From assembly GCF_000190415.1 (NCBI RefSeq), contig NZ_AEWF01000001.1, positions 186,001 through 250,000 on the forward strand: a stretch of DNA of 64,000 nt, read 5' to 3'. Each line of letters starts with the position of its first letter. Within the stretch, counting starts at the first letter, position 1. The stretch is from Candidatus Odyssella thessalonicensis L13. GTDB taxonomy: Bacteria; Pseudomonadota; Alphaproteobacteria; Paracaedibacterales; Paracaedibacteraceae. Below are positions 57,227 through 64,000 of the stretch, one piece after another. The translations under genes and the position numbers were made by a program. Below the pieces are notes generated by a model. The model made no database searches, had not been told where the DNA came from, and saw only the letters and a list, made by a program, of their open reading frames with translations.

Positions 57227-58372
57227 ATGCCAATACCGTTTGATTTAGATACTTTAAGAATTATCTGGTGGCTCTTGCTTGGCATCTTGCTTATTGGGTT
57301 TGCCATTATGGATGGCTTTGATCTGGGCGTTGCTTCTCTCTTGCCCTTTGTCGGGAAAAAAGATGAAGAGCGACGCATTATTATCAATACTGTGGGCCCC
57401 GTGTGGGAAGGTAATCAGGTATGGCTAGTGGTCGGTGCCGGCGCAATTTTTGCGGCTTGGCCTATGGTCTACGCTGTGGCTTTTTCAGGGTTTTATATGG
57501 CCATGTTTTTGGTACTGGCGGCGTTAATTATTAGGCCGGTAGGCTTTAAATTCCGCAGTAAATTAGCCCATCCTTTATGGCGCTCTATATGGGATTGGGG
57601 CATATTTATTGGTGGCTTCGTCCCTGCCCTTGTATTTGGTGTTGCCGTTGGTAATGTATTACAGGGAGTCCCTTTTTATGTTGATCAGCAAATGGTGCCC
57701 CATTACGTTGGCAGCTTTTGGGAGCTGTTCACGCCTTTTACCTTGCTCTGTGGTATTGTAAGTGCTTCTATGCTTGTGCATCATGGCGCCTTGTATCTTG
57801 CTATTAAGACGGAGCAGACCATCTCTCAGCGCGCCCTCAGAGTTGTTAATTGGACCACCCTCACCACTGTCATTGTCTTTTCTATTGCCGGCTTATATGT
57901 TTCAGGGAGCCTCGAAGGTTATATGATTTCATCAAGCTTTATTAAGAATGCTACTTCTAATCCTTTGGCAAAATCAGTGGTTGCTAAAATTGGCGCATGG
58001 GTGGCTAATTATTATCAGTATCCATGGATGGTGGCGGCCCCTGCTTTAGGGTTTATAGGGACTATTCTTTCTTGGCATCTTAAAATGCAAGATCGTTTAA
58101 AGTTAGCTTTTGTTGCCAGTAGTACGGCAATCCTAGGAATTATTTCTACCGCAGGTTTAAGTATGTATCCCTTTATTATCCCTTCGTCATATGACCCCCA
58201 CAGCAGCTTAACTTTATGGGACGCCTCTTCCAGCCGAACAACTTTATTTATTATGCTGTGTGCAGTCCTTATCTTCCTGCCTCTCATTGTTGCCTATACA
58301 AGCTGGGCCTATAGAGTCCTGGCTGGAAAAGTTACGAGCAAGAGTTTATCTGAAGATATGAATAGTTATTAG
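57227..58372 (+). CDS. cydB: Cytochrome bd ubiquinol oxidase subunit II
   Basis: The start is the ATG at 57227 with AGAGGTG upstream, four bases after the cydA stop; an upstream frame inside cydA lacks support. The 381-residue protein shows IIWWLLLGILLIGFAIMDGF then DLGVASLLPFVG, the conserved GPVWEGNQVWLVVGAGAIFA and AWPMVYAVAFSGFYM, and about nine helices. It forms the bd core with CydA. The cydDC assembly exporter genes are not in the window. Confidence 0.96.
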   Translation: MPIPFDLDTLRIIWWLLLGILLIGFAIMDGFDLGVASLLPFVGKKDEERRIIINTVGPVWEGNQVWLVVGAGAIFAAWPMVYAVAFSGFYMAMFLVLAALIIRPVGFKFRSKLAHPLWRSIWDWGIFIGGFVPALVFGVAVGNVLQGVPFYVDQQMVPHYVGSFWELFTPFTLLCGIVSASMLVHHGALYLAIKTEQTISQRALRVVNWTTLTTVIVFSIAGLYVSGSLEGYMISSSFIKNATSNPLAKSVVAKIGAWVANYYQYPWMVAAPALGFIGTILSWHLKMQDRLKLAFVASSTAILGIISTAGLSMYPFIIPSSYDPHSSLTLWDASSSRTTLFIMLCAVLIFLPLIVAYTSWAYRVLAGKVTSKSLSEDMNSY

Positions 58373-58382
58373 GGGGCTTAAG

Positions 58383-58481
58383 ATGTGGTATTTTTCTTGG
58401 ATTTTGGGGTTAGGTCTGGCTTGTACATTCGCCATCTTAAATGCGATGTGGTTAGAAATGGATGAAAATAAGAAAGAATAA
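58383..58481 (+). CDS. cydX: Cytochrome bd oxidase small subunit CydX
   Basis: The 32-residue protein starts MWYFSWILGLGLACTFAILN and continues AMWLEMDENKKE. It is the CydX pattern: MWYF.WILG..LA...A..NA.W.E. A GGGGG ribosome site precedes the ATG, and the start is 10 bases after the cydB stop. CydX is a single-helix subunit needed for stable haem binding in the bd oxidase. Confidence 0.93.
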   Translation: MWYFSWILGLGLACTFAILNAMWLEMDENKKE

Positions 58482-58493
58482 AATTGCTGTTTA

Positions 58494-58521
58494 GGGGGGA
58501 GTGTTTATCTCTCTCCCCTTA
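58494..58521 (+). terminator. Probable terminator of the cyd operon
   Basis: GGGGAG (58496-58501) and CTCCCC (58513-58518) form a GC stem followed by TTATTG, 14 bases after cydX. The T-tail is short. Confidence 0.42.
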
Positions 58522-58859
58522 TTGCTGTTCTGACATTTCTACGATTTTCAGTAGATCACACGGGTATTTATTAGCAATAATTTTTAGTTTAAAGCAGTTG
58601 TATTCTCGTCTTCTTAACTGAATATAGATACACTTTCATGATTAAATTGCCATTTAAGTCTTGATTTAATTTTTAAATAGAGCCTATACTGCTCATATTT
58701 TACAATAATAAAGATTAAATTTAATTCTCATTTTATTTAGGCATTTTTCCAGTTTTAGGTTCATATCATGGTTGCTTATCATTAAAACGTTTTTCCACTT
58801 AATCCAAGATTTTTAAAAAGCTTATTGTTTCTCATTGCTATGTAGTGTTGTTAATTCTC
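58522..58859. other. Intergenic region after the cyd operon
   Basis: Very AT-rich, with no gene or strong repeat recognised. It probably holds the promoter of the 58860 gene. Confidence 0.5.
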
Positions 58860-59579
58860 ATGTTAAATGTATTTACTTATGTATCTATAGTGCTATTTGG
58901 TGGCTATGCTCTAACAGCATATCCTAATGATGCTATTAATGCTTCTCCTAACGATAACTTTTACATTTTTCCCTCCGCAGTATCTCCAGGGCCACAAATA
59001 GAGGCTGATTCTGATCTGCCGGAAGAGTTTGTCCGTGTGGGAACAACTAAAGGGTTCCAGTGGTGCTTCAAATATAAAGCACAAAACGGTGAGGCTTACT
59101 TTAAAAATAAATGGGGAGCAGTTTTTTATGGAGATCCGAGCTTGGCTCAAGACGCTTCTAAAAAACAAGTGTTCTCTTTAGATACTCTTCAAGTTCATCT
59201 AGATCTGGATTGGAAAAGCAATGGTATTACTTGTTACACTTGGCACGCTGCTAGTCAAGTTATTGAAGCAGTCAAGTTGGCAATAATGCATAATTCTTAT
59301 ATATGCATGGCATTGTTTACCCATTTTCTCGATAATAATACCTCTGTTTTATATGGCAGTGGCCCAACAATTTATATTAATGGAAACTGGGATAGAATCC
59401 CTGTGCATATACGTGCTCATAAATTATACGAGACCTTTGTAGGGGCCTATAAGCTGTCCATAAAAAGGAATATAAGTAGCCAGTTTTTTAGTGAAATAGT
59501 GCCTGAAAAACAGGAGCCATTTGTTAATCTACATCAACTTCAAGATAGATTAACTTTTTGGTGTGAAAGACATTCATAA
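58860..59579 (+). CDS. Exported protein sharing the GDP domain of the 36211 protein
   Basis: From the ATG at 58860 the product has 239 residues; a TTG at 58845 is an alternative. A hydrophobic start (MLNVFTYVSIVLFGGYALTA) looks like a signal peptide or anchor. The rest is one domain with AVFYGDPSLAQDA, DTLQVHLDL, VIEAVKLAIMHNSYICMALF, GPTIYINGNWDRIPVHIRAH and KLYETF. It aligns in order and spacing with residues 410-580 of the 36211 product (RFFGDPVQAKPA, DNMQV, ENVQICHDLFSQF, PSIIINCEEV, DRAHAIYIEL). It is thus a single-domain member of the same unnamed family. Confidence 0.68.
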   Translation: MLNVFTYVSIVLFGGYALTAYPNDAINASPNDNFYIFPSAVSPGPQIEADSDLPEEFVRVGTTKGFQWCFKYKAQNGEAYFKNKWGAVFYGDPSLAQDASKKQVFSLDTLQVHLDLDWKSNGITCYTWHAASQVIEAVKLAIMHNSYICMALFTHFLDNNTSVLYGSGPTIYINGNWDRIPVHIRAHKLYETFVGAYKLSIKRNISSQFFSEIVPEKQEPFVNLHQLQDRLTFWCERHS

Positions 59580-59690
59580 AACTGAATAGCGCCTCTGGAA
59601 AGCTGGAAAATCTCTTATTCTTCTCAATACTTAATAATAAAAAACTTAATTAAGAAAATACCCATTTAATTGTATCAAGGAGCCTACCCC

Positions 59691-61730
59691 ATGCATTTAT
59701 TACATAAGCTTTTTGCTGTGGTACTTATGTCGACCACGCTTACCCCTGTTCAAGCTTCACAAAAAAGACCTCATGAAGATATGTCTTCGGGAGAAGAAAT
59801 ATCTTCACACTCTCTTGAGGAGCAAGAATATAACCCTACCCGTTTAAAGAGATCTCGGTTAAATAGTGAAAGTGAAGCAGATGATTTAAGTGTTCTGAGT
59901 TATAATGATTTACCTTCAGAAATGAAGCTGCACATCTTCTCCTACTTACGAGCGCCCGATTTAAAGGCCATGATGTATACACATAAAGCTTCTGTTCCCT
60001 TGGGAGAAATTCAGCTTAAAAAACTGTTGGCTGATAACAAGCATCTTTTAACTGAGGTAAAAATGCCATGGTTAACAACCTATACCTTTTATTCAGCTCT
60101 TCTTGGTTTAAGTGAGTCCTTTCATACCCTTTACCTTAATTCTATTATTTCTCCCCATTTATATCAAAAGCCAGACAGTTTAATTAAAAATATTACTTCC
60201 TTTAAAAAGCACTGTGAGAAATATAATCTTTACCATAGTCCCTTGTTTGCGGCGCTGCATTGCTTTCTCGAGGGAGACAAAAAATATACCAATCATATTG
60301 CTCAATTTTGGAACAATCATTCGGCCTTAGTCTTGGAAAGTAATACTCAGGCATTAGAAATGAACTTAATCCTATGGAGCTACCCCTCAATAGTGCTGCA
60401 GGATCAACTTCAATGGTGGCACAATCAAAATGTAAAAGAACACGTTATTGCTTCTGCGTCACTATTGGTGACGCAAGGGCAAGTTGGACTTTTAAGGACC
60501 CTCTTTAGTCGCTTTTTACCAAACTTTGCATTTGATATCGCTGACAGATTCTTGCACGCGCCTTCAGATCTACCTTATCAACATAAATTGCAAAAAGAAG
60601 CGATCTATTTATTGCAACTTCCCACTTATGTCTATCATGAGCGCACTTGGCTTTTACTAGGAGAAGCCTATTATAAAGGTATTGCTGTTGAGAAGGATGA
60701 AGATAAGGGGGTGGAGTATTTAGAATTTTCTGCCTCTCTGGGAAATGCTGAAGCGGCTTACAAACTAGGTAAGATTTTTGATAATGGTGATGTTTTTGAG
60801 GAAGACCCTGAAGCAGCTATTAAATATTATAAACAAGCAGCAAGTAAGGGGCATGTGGGCGCAATATTTAAATTGGCCCAGTGTTATGAAACTGGGTTCG
60901 GGTTTGAGCACCCCGATTTTGGGCAAGCGTTTACTCTCTACAAGCAGGCTGCCATTAGAGGCTACGCCAAGGCGCAATATGTGCTCGGAGTGCTTTATCT
61001 AAAGGTTAAAAGGCATTCAAACAAAGCCATAACTAACTTAGCGGCCTCCGCCAGCCACGGATATGCTCCTGCCTTATACAAGTTGGCCTCCTGTTATGAG
61101 AAAGGTGTTGGTGTTAAAAGATCAAATATGGCTCAAGCATTTATCTATTATAAAGACGCTGCTGACAAGGGGGAGATCAAAGCTCAACATAAGATTGGAT
61201 TATGTTATCGGTATGGATACGGTACAGAAGAAAATCCACAGCAAGCCATAGCCTATTTAAAGAAAGCTGCTGATAAAGGCTATGCTCGAGCCCTGCACAA
61301 TTTAGGCCGTTGTTATGAGGAAAGCTATGGAATGGAGAAAAGTGATCTGTCTAAAGCTTTTACCCTATTTCTTAGAGCTGCCAAGCAAGGCCAAACGCTT
61401 GCCCATGTTGATGTCGGGCGTTGCTATGAAAATGGATTGGGGGTTGCTATGGATCCTGCGTTAGCTGTTCATCATTATAAGATCGCCGCTAAAATGGGAA
61501 GTGATGTTGGTCAATATTATGTAGGATGGTGCTATGAAAATGGCTATGGGGTTGAAAAAGTAGATCTAACCAAAGCGCTTAAGTATTATCTGCAGGCTGC
61601 TAGCCGGGGCTGGCTAGATGCACAATTAGCTTTAGCTAAGTTTTATGAAAAAGGGCTAGGTGTAAAAGCGGATCCAGAAAAAGCAGCTTACTATGCTAAG
61701 CTAGCGGCTTATGAGGAAGAAACAGAATAA
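59691..61730 (+). CDS. F-box and Sel1-repeat protein with signal peptide
   Basis: AAGGAG nine bases upstream selects the ATG at 59691 (679 residues). Order of parts: signal peptide (LLHKLFAVVLMSTTLTPVQA), charged linker, F-box-like motif at about 70-105 (YNDLPSEMKLHIFSYLRAPD, LKAMMYTHK), a helical domain starting MPWLTTYTF (about 125-310), then about ten Sel1-type repeats to the end (e.g. AIFKLAQCYETGFG, ALYKLASCYEKGVG, GQYYVGWCYENGYG). F-box domains recruit SCF ubiquitin ligases in eukaryotes; Sel1 repeats bind proteins. A host-directed effector is a reasonable inference. Its N-half is paralogous to the 62006 product. Confidence 0.85.
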   Translation: MHLLHKLFAVVLMSTTLTPVQASQKRPHEDMSSGEEISSHSLEEQEYNPTRLKRSRLNSESEADDLSVLSYNDLPSEMKLHIFSYLRAPDLKAMMYTHKASVPLGEIQLKKLLADNKHLLTEVKMPWLTTYTFYSALLGLSESFHTLYLNSIISPHLYQKPDSLIKNITSFKKHCEKYNLYHSPLFAALHCFLEGDKKYTNHIAQFWNNHSALVLESNTQALEMNLILWSYPSIVLQDQLQWWHNQNVKEHVIASASLLVTQGQVGLLRTLFSRFLPNFAFDIADRFLHAPSDLPYQHKLQKEAIYLLQLPTYVYHERTWLLLGEAYYKGIAVEKDEDKGVEYLEFSASLGNAEAAYKLGKIFDNGDVFEEDPEAAIKYYKQAASKGHVGAIFKLAQCYETGFGFEHPDFGQAFTLYKQAAIRGYAKAQYVLGVLYLKVKRHSNKAITNLAASASHGYAPALYKLASCYEKGVGVKRSNMAQAFIYYKDAADKGEIKAQHKIGLCYRYGYGTEENPQQAIAYLKKAADKGYARALHNLGRCYEESYGMEKSDLSKAFTLFLRAAKQGQTLAHVDVGRCYENGLGVAMDPALAVHHYKIAAKMGSDVGQYYVGWCYENGYGVEKVDLTKALKYYLQAASRGWLDAQLALAKFYEKGLGVKADPEKAAYYAKLAAYEEETE

Positions 61731-62005
61731 GGATCGTCAAGCACTGAAGAAGATAAGTCTGATGATTCTTTTATCTGATAGATAATTTTAAAGTATAGTT
61801 GTAAAGTTCTTCTATATCCCTTCTCCTGCTGCGCTAAAGAAGAGAGTGTTAGTCCTTCAGGGTCTGAATCAATGGTGCCCTGAAGTGATCTTATCCATAA
61901 CATCAATAAATATGATCCTTATTAATGTATTAGAATATAGATTGTAATCATTCTTAAGAATACCTATCTCAGTTAGAAATAATACATACAAGAAGGAGTA
62001 AATAG
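61731..62005. other. Gap between the two F-box genes
   Basis: No supported gene. A 65-codon minus-strand frame overlaps the end of the Sel1 gene and is discounted. The promoter of the second F-box gene probably lies here. Confidence 0.45.
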
Positions 62006-62977
62006 TTGAAATACCTACCTATGTTTTGTATTCCATTTTTAGCTGTTGTAAGCTTAGCTTTACCAAAAGACCACGAGGTATACGCTCCTTTAAATGCTAG
62101 TGGGACTCAGCGTTTTACAGAAGCAGTTGCGGTTAGCCGAGAAGAAAATATTGCTAATTCTGCAGCTTATAATAATCTTGAGCTTTTCTCGGTAGAAATT
62201 CAATTTAAGTTGCTCTCTTATCTGCCTGCTCATACAGATCTTTTAGCCTTTGCGTGTACTAATAAAGATGTTTTGAATATTGTAGAAGAATATCTCAGAA
62301 TTTGCAGTGCTGACATAAATCCTCTGTTTTCAAAGCTTAAAACGCCTTGGCTAGCTACTTATGCATTCCACGGGACGCTTTTAAATTTCTTTAAGACCTA
62401 TGAGCAGCAGGTTCAAGGTGTTGAAAATGTGAATAGTGTAGTGGCCCAATTTTCAAAATTTAGACAGTTTTGTGAAGAGCAAGATTTACCTCATGCTAAG
62501 CTTTTTCAAGTGTTACATCATGCTGCTACAGCACAGAATAAAAAGGATATCCTTAATAATTATCGACAATTTAAAATGCAGCTATCCATACAAACACGAG
62601 CACAAAAGCAGGCTGCTTTAGAATTAGCATTATCTTTAGAAGTTTTTCCTGCAGTCATAAATCAATTGGTTGCTTTTCCCCCCAGTGAAGTGGCGCGCAT
62701 GGATAACATCAAGCAAGTTTCACTCAGCCTTATTCTCCAGAACCATACACACTTTTTCCATCAAATACTACCTACCTTATCGCCACGCTTGATTAATATG
62801 ATCATTCTTGACCTTGCTGGCGAGAATTATGATGGTCTGTTTGAGGAGTCTTGGCGTAGAGAGACTCTTTATCTGCTAAGATACCTTTCTCACAAAGCCA
62901 ATCCTTTTGTCATTAATTTTCTTTGTACAATCGATCCCGATTATCGTGAAGAATTTGCTAAGATAATCCAAGAATAA
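62006..62977 (+). CDS. F-box-like protein with signal peptide, paralogue of the 59691 gene
   Basis: AAGGAG placed eight bases before TTG at 62006 makes this the start. The 323-residue protein has a signal peptide (MFCIPFLAVVSLALP), an F-box-like motif at about 52-85 (NLELFSVEIQFKLLSYLPAH, TDLLAFACTNKD) and the same following domain as the Sel1 protein (TPWLATYAFHGTLLNF; later RRETLYLLRYLSHK against QKEAIYLLQLP). It ends before any Sel1 repeat, with IDPDYREEFAKIIQE. Probably a diverged duplicate that lost or never gained the repeat array. Confidence 0.75.
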   Translation: MKYLPMFCIPFLAVVSLALPKDHEVYAPLNASGTQRFTEAVAVSREENIANSAAYNNLELFSVEIQFKLLSYLPAHTDLLAFACTNKDVLNIVEEYLRICSADINPLFSKLKTPWLATYAFHGTLLNFFKTYEQQVQGVENVNSVVAQFSKFRQFCEEQDLPHAKLFQVLHHAATAQNKKDILNNYRQFKMQLSIQTRAQKQAALELALSLEVFPAVINQLVAFPPSEVARMDNIKQVSLSLILQNHTHFFHQILPTLSPRLINMIILDLAGENYDGLFEESWRRETLYLLRYLSHKANPFVINFLCTIDPDYREEFAKIIQE

Positions 62978-63001
62978 GAAGAACTTATGATGGGTTATTC
63001 T

Positions 63002-64000
63002 TTATGCTTGAGAATAGGTTTTGATTTCATTGTGACTGAGCATAAGCACGGCAAGGGGTATATCATTAGGATCAAATCCTTTATGGTCTTCCCTAATCCT
63101 TCCTTCTGGCGTTATTCCCCACCTAAAAGCTTCCCAGTCCGATTGATTTTCAAAGATCTGAGCAAAAGCTTCTCTAATTCTCTTTTTGCCAAAGAATAGC
63201 TGGCTCATATGCCTTAATGCTGGTACTGCTGCAAGATTAAGACAGGAAAGTTTTCCAAGTTGGCATAAAGAATACGGCAGTTCGCATAAGGGATTGCCAT
63301 TCAAGGCTAGGGTTAATAATCTGGGCAGTTGACCCATTTCCTTAGGCAAGGTGCGTAAATTATTATTGGTTAACCCTAAAAACTGTAAAGATTTTAACTC
63401 GTAAATTCTTGATGGTACCTCATCCAATTGATTGTTACTGATACATAGTCGGGTAATTTTCTTTAATTGAAGTAGGGATTTAGGCAGGGCTGTTAAATGG
63501 TTATTATCTAAGATTAATTCTTCTAAGTTGCTTAGAATTCCGATCTCTTCGGGTAGGTAGGCAATATCATTATGGCTTAGATTCAACATCGTAAGTGCTG
63601 GCAGAGATGTTATGCGTGGAAAATGCTGAATTGAGTTTGAACTTACATCCAGTGTCTTTAAATGCTTATAAGCAAAAATATATAAAGGCAAAAAAGTTAA
63701 TCTTAAATTGGTTAATTCTAGGGCTTGGGTGAGCATAATAGCGTCATTATGTTCTAAGTTCTTCATCTTTAAACATAAATCATAATCTATGCGCAGGTTC
63801 CACGGATTACGAAGGTAATCATTCCAGAATATAATATTCTCTTGAAAATCCTTCACGATATTTTCTGAAGCAAAACATTCCAGAAACATGGTAGTTGTCC
63901 GCGGGCTTACCTTCTTTCTTATGCCTTTGGATCCTCTTAAGCTTTCTGGCCGGGGAGAGTTCGATTCTTCGCTGTCTAATAGATCTTTTACCAGTTCTTG
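63002..64000 (-). CDS. Leucine-rich-repeat protein, 5' end beyond the window
   Basis: The frame is open from the window edge (QELVKDLLDSEESNSPRPES...) through an internal ATG at 63889 to a TAA at 63002, so the true start probably lies outside. At least 332 residues are encoded here. After a short helical part come about eight 23-residue LRRs of the LP type (LKTLDVSSNSIQHFPRITSL, LEELILDNNHLTALPKSLLQ, LQFLGLTNNNLRTLPKEMGQ). A C-terminal cap ends LAVLMLSHNEIKTYSQA. Similar repeats occur in bacterial effectors. It converges on the F-box gene with a 24-base gap. Confidence 0.8.
   Translation of the reverse strand, partial: QELVKDLLDSEESNSPRPESLRGSKGIRKKVSPRTTTMFLECFASENIVKDFQENIIFWNDYLRNPWNLRIDYDLCLKMKNLEHNDAIMLTQALELTNLRLTFLPLYIFAYKHLKTLDVSSNSIQHFPRITSLPALTMLNLSHNDIAYLPEEIGILSNLEELILDNNHLTALPKSLLQLKKITRLCISNNQLDEVPSRIYELKSLQFLGLTNNNLRTLPKEMGQLPRLLTLALNGNPLCELPYSLCQLGKLSCLNLAAVPALRHMSQLFFGKKRIREAFAQIFENQSDWEAFRWGITPEGRIREDHKGFDPNDIPLAVLMLSHNEIKTYSQA

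Noticed and set aside
61709-61906. 65-codon minus-strand frame overlapping the Sel1 gene end
   Set aside because: It overlaps a supported gene, has no ribosome site and no recognisable domain.

Overview
The window reads as a chromosomal segment of an AT-rich alphaproteobacterium. The core genes point there: an uppS-cdsA-dxr-rseP-bamA block, ihfA, RNase J, aa3-type ctaD/ctaC, and a tatD/PhnP-like pair with overlapping stop and start. The accessory genes encode eukaryote-like or host-facing modules (F-box, Sel1, leucine-rich and ankyrin repeats), mostly behind Sec signal peptides. Together these suggest an intracellular or protist-associated lineage such as the Holosporales/Paracaedibacter-Odyssella group. 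That placement is inference, not something the sequence proves. The genetic code is standard: TGA, TAA and TAG all end core genes.

Layout. 1-6430 (minus): ampG-like permease, mgtC, maeB, mgtE and the 5' part of an aminopeptidase P gene. 6570-8482 (plus): ihfA, tatD, PhnP-like hydrolase. 8617-9330 (minus): an ankyrin lipoprotein gene broken by one stop codon. 9726-11396: RNase J. 11397-14176: sparse region with an HU gene and two small hypotheticals. 14177-21916: a secreted hypothetical, an EamA transporter, then uppS, cdsA, dxr, rseP and bamA, ended by a strong terminator. 22542-39240: accessory island with a secreted LRR protein (one in-frame stop), a PA2169-type protein, a giant secreted repeat protein split at a C8 tract, a KGG stress protein, two paralogous secreted proteins, pcm, a BON protein and two small conserved proteins. 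39332-49417 (minus): exported methyltransferase, ctaD, ctaC, tamB, tamA and an NhaD-like antiporter. 49725-55013 (plus): uvrC, a frameshifted membrane protein, pgsA and an L,D-transpeptidase. 55034-55374: tRNA-Pro and tRNA-Ser. 55556-58481: cydP-cydA-cydB-cydX. 58860-64000: a second accessory island with a secreted protein related to the 36211 gene, an F-box/Sel1 protein, its F-box paralogue, and an LRR gene that runs off the window.

Working together. The core set serves the envelope (undecaprenyl phosphate and phospholipid synthesis, BamA, TamA/TamB, L,D-transpeptidase, AmpG recycling) and respiration (aa3 and bd terminal oxidases). The accessory islands look like a repertoire of exported proteins. 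Four non-core genes each carry a single simple lesion: two in-frame stops and two one-base frameshifts in homopolymers. This suggests recent decay, phase variation, or sequencing error at the homopolymers.

The strongest candidates for something undescribed are three linked observations: the secreted family at 30961, 36211 and 58860, which shares modules in different combinations; the signal-peptide-bearing F-box pair at 59691 and 62006; and the C8-interrupted giant protein with a 293-codon internal tandem duplication.
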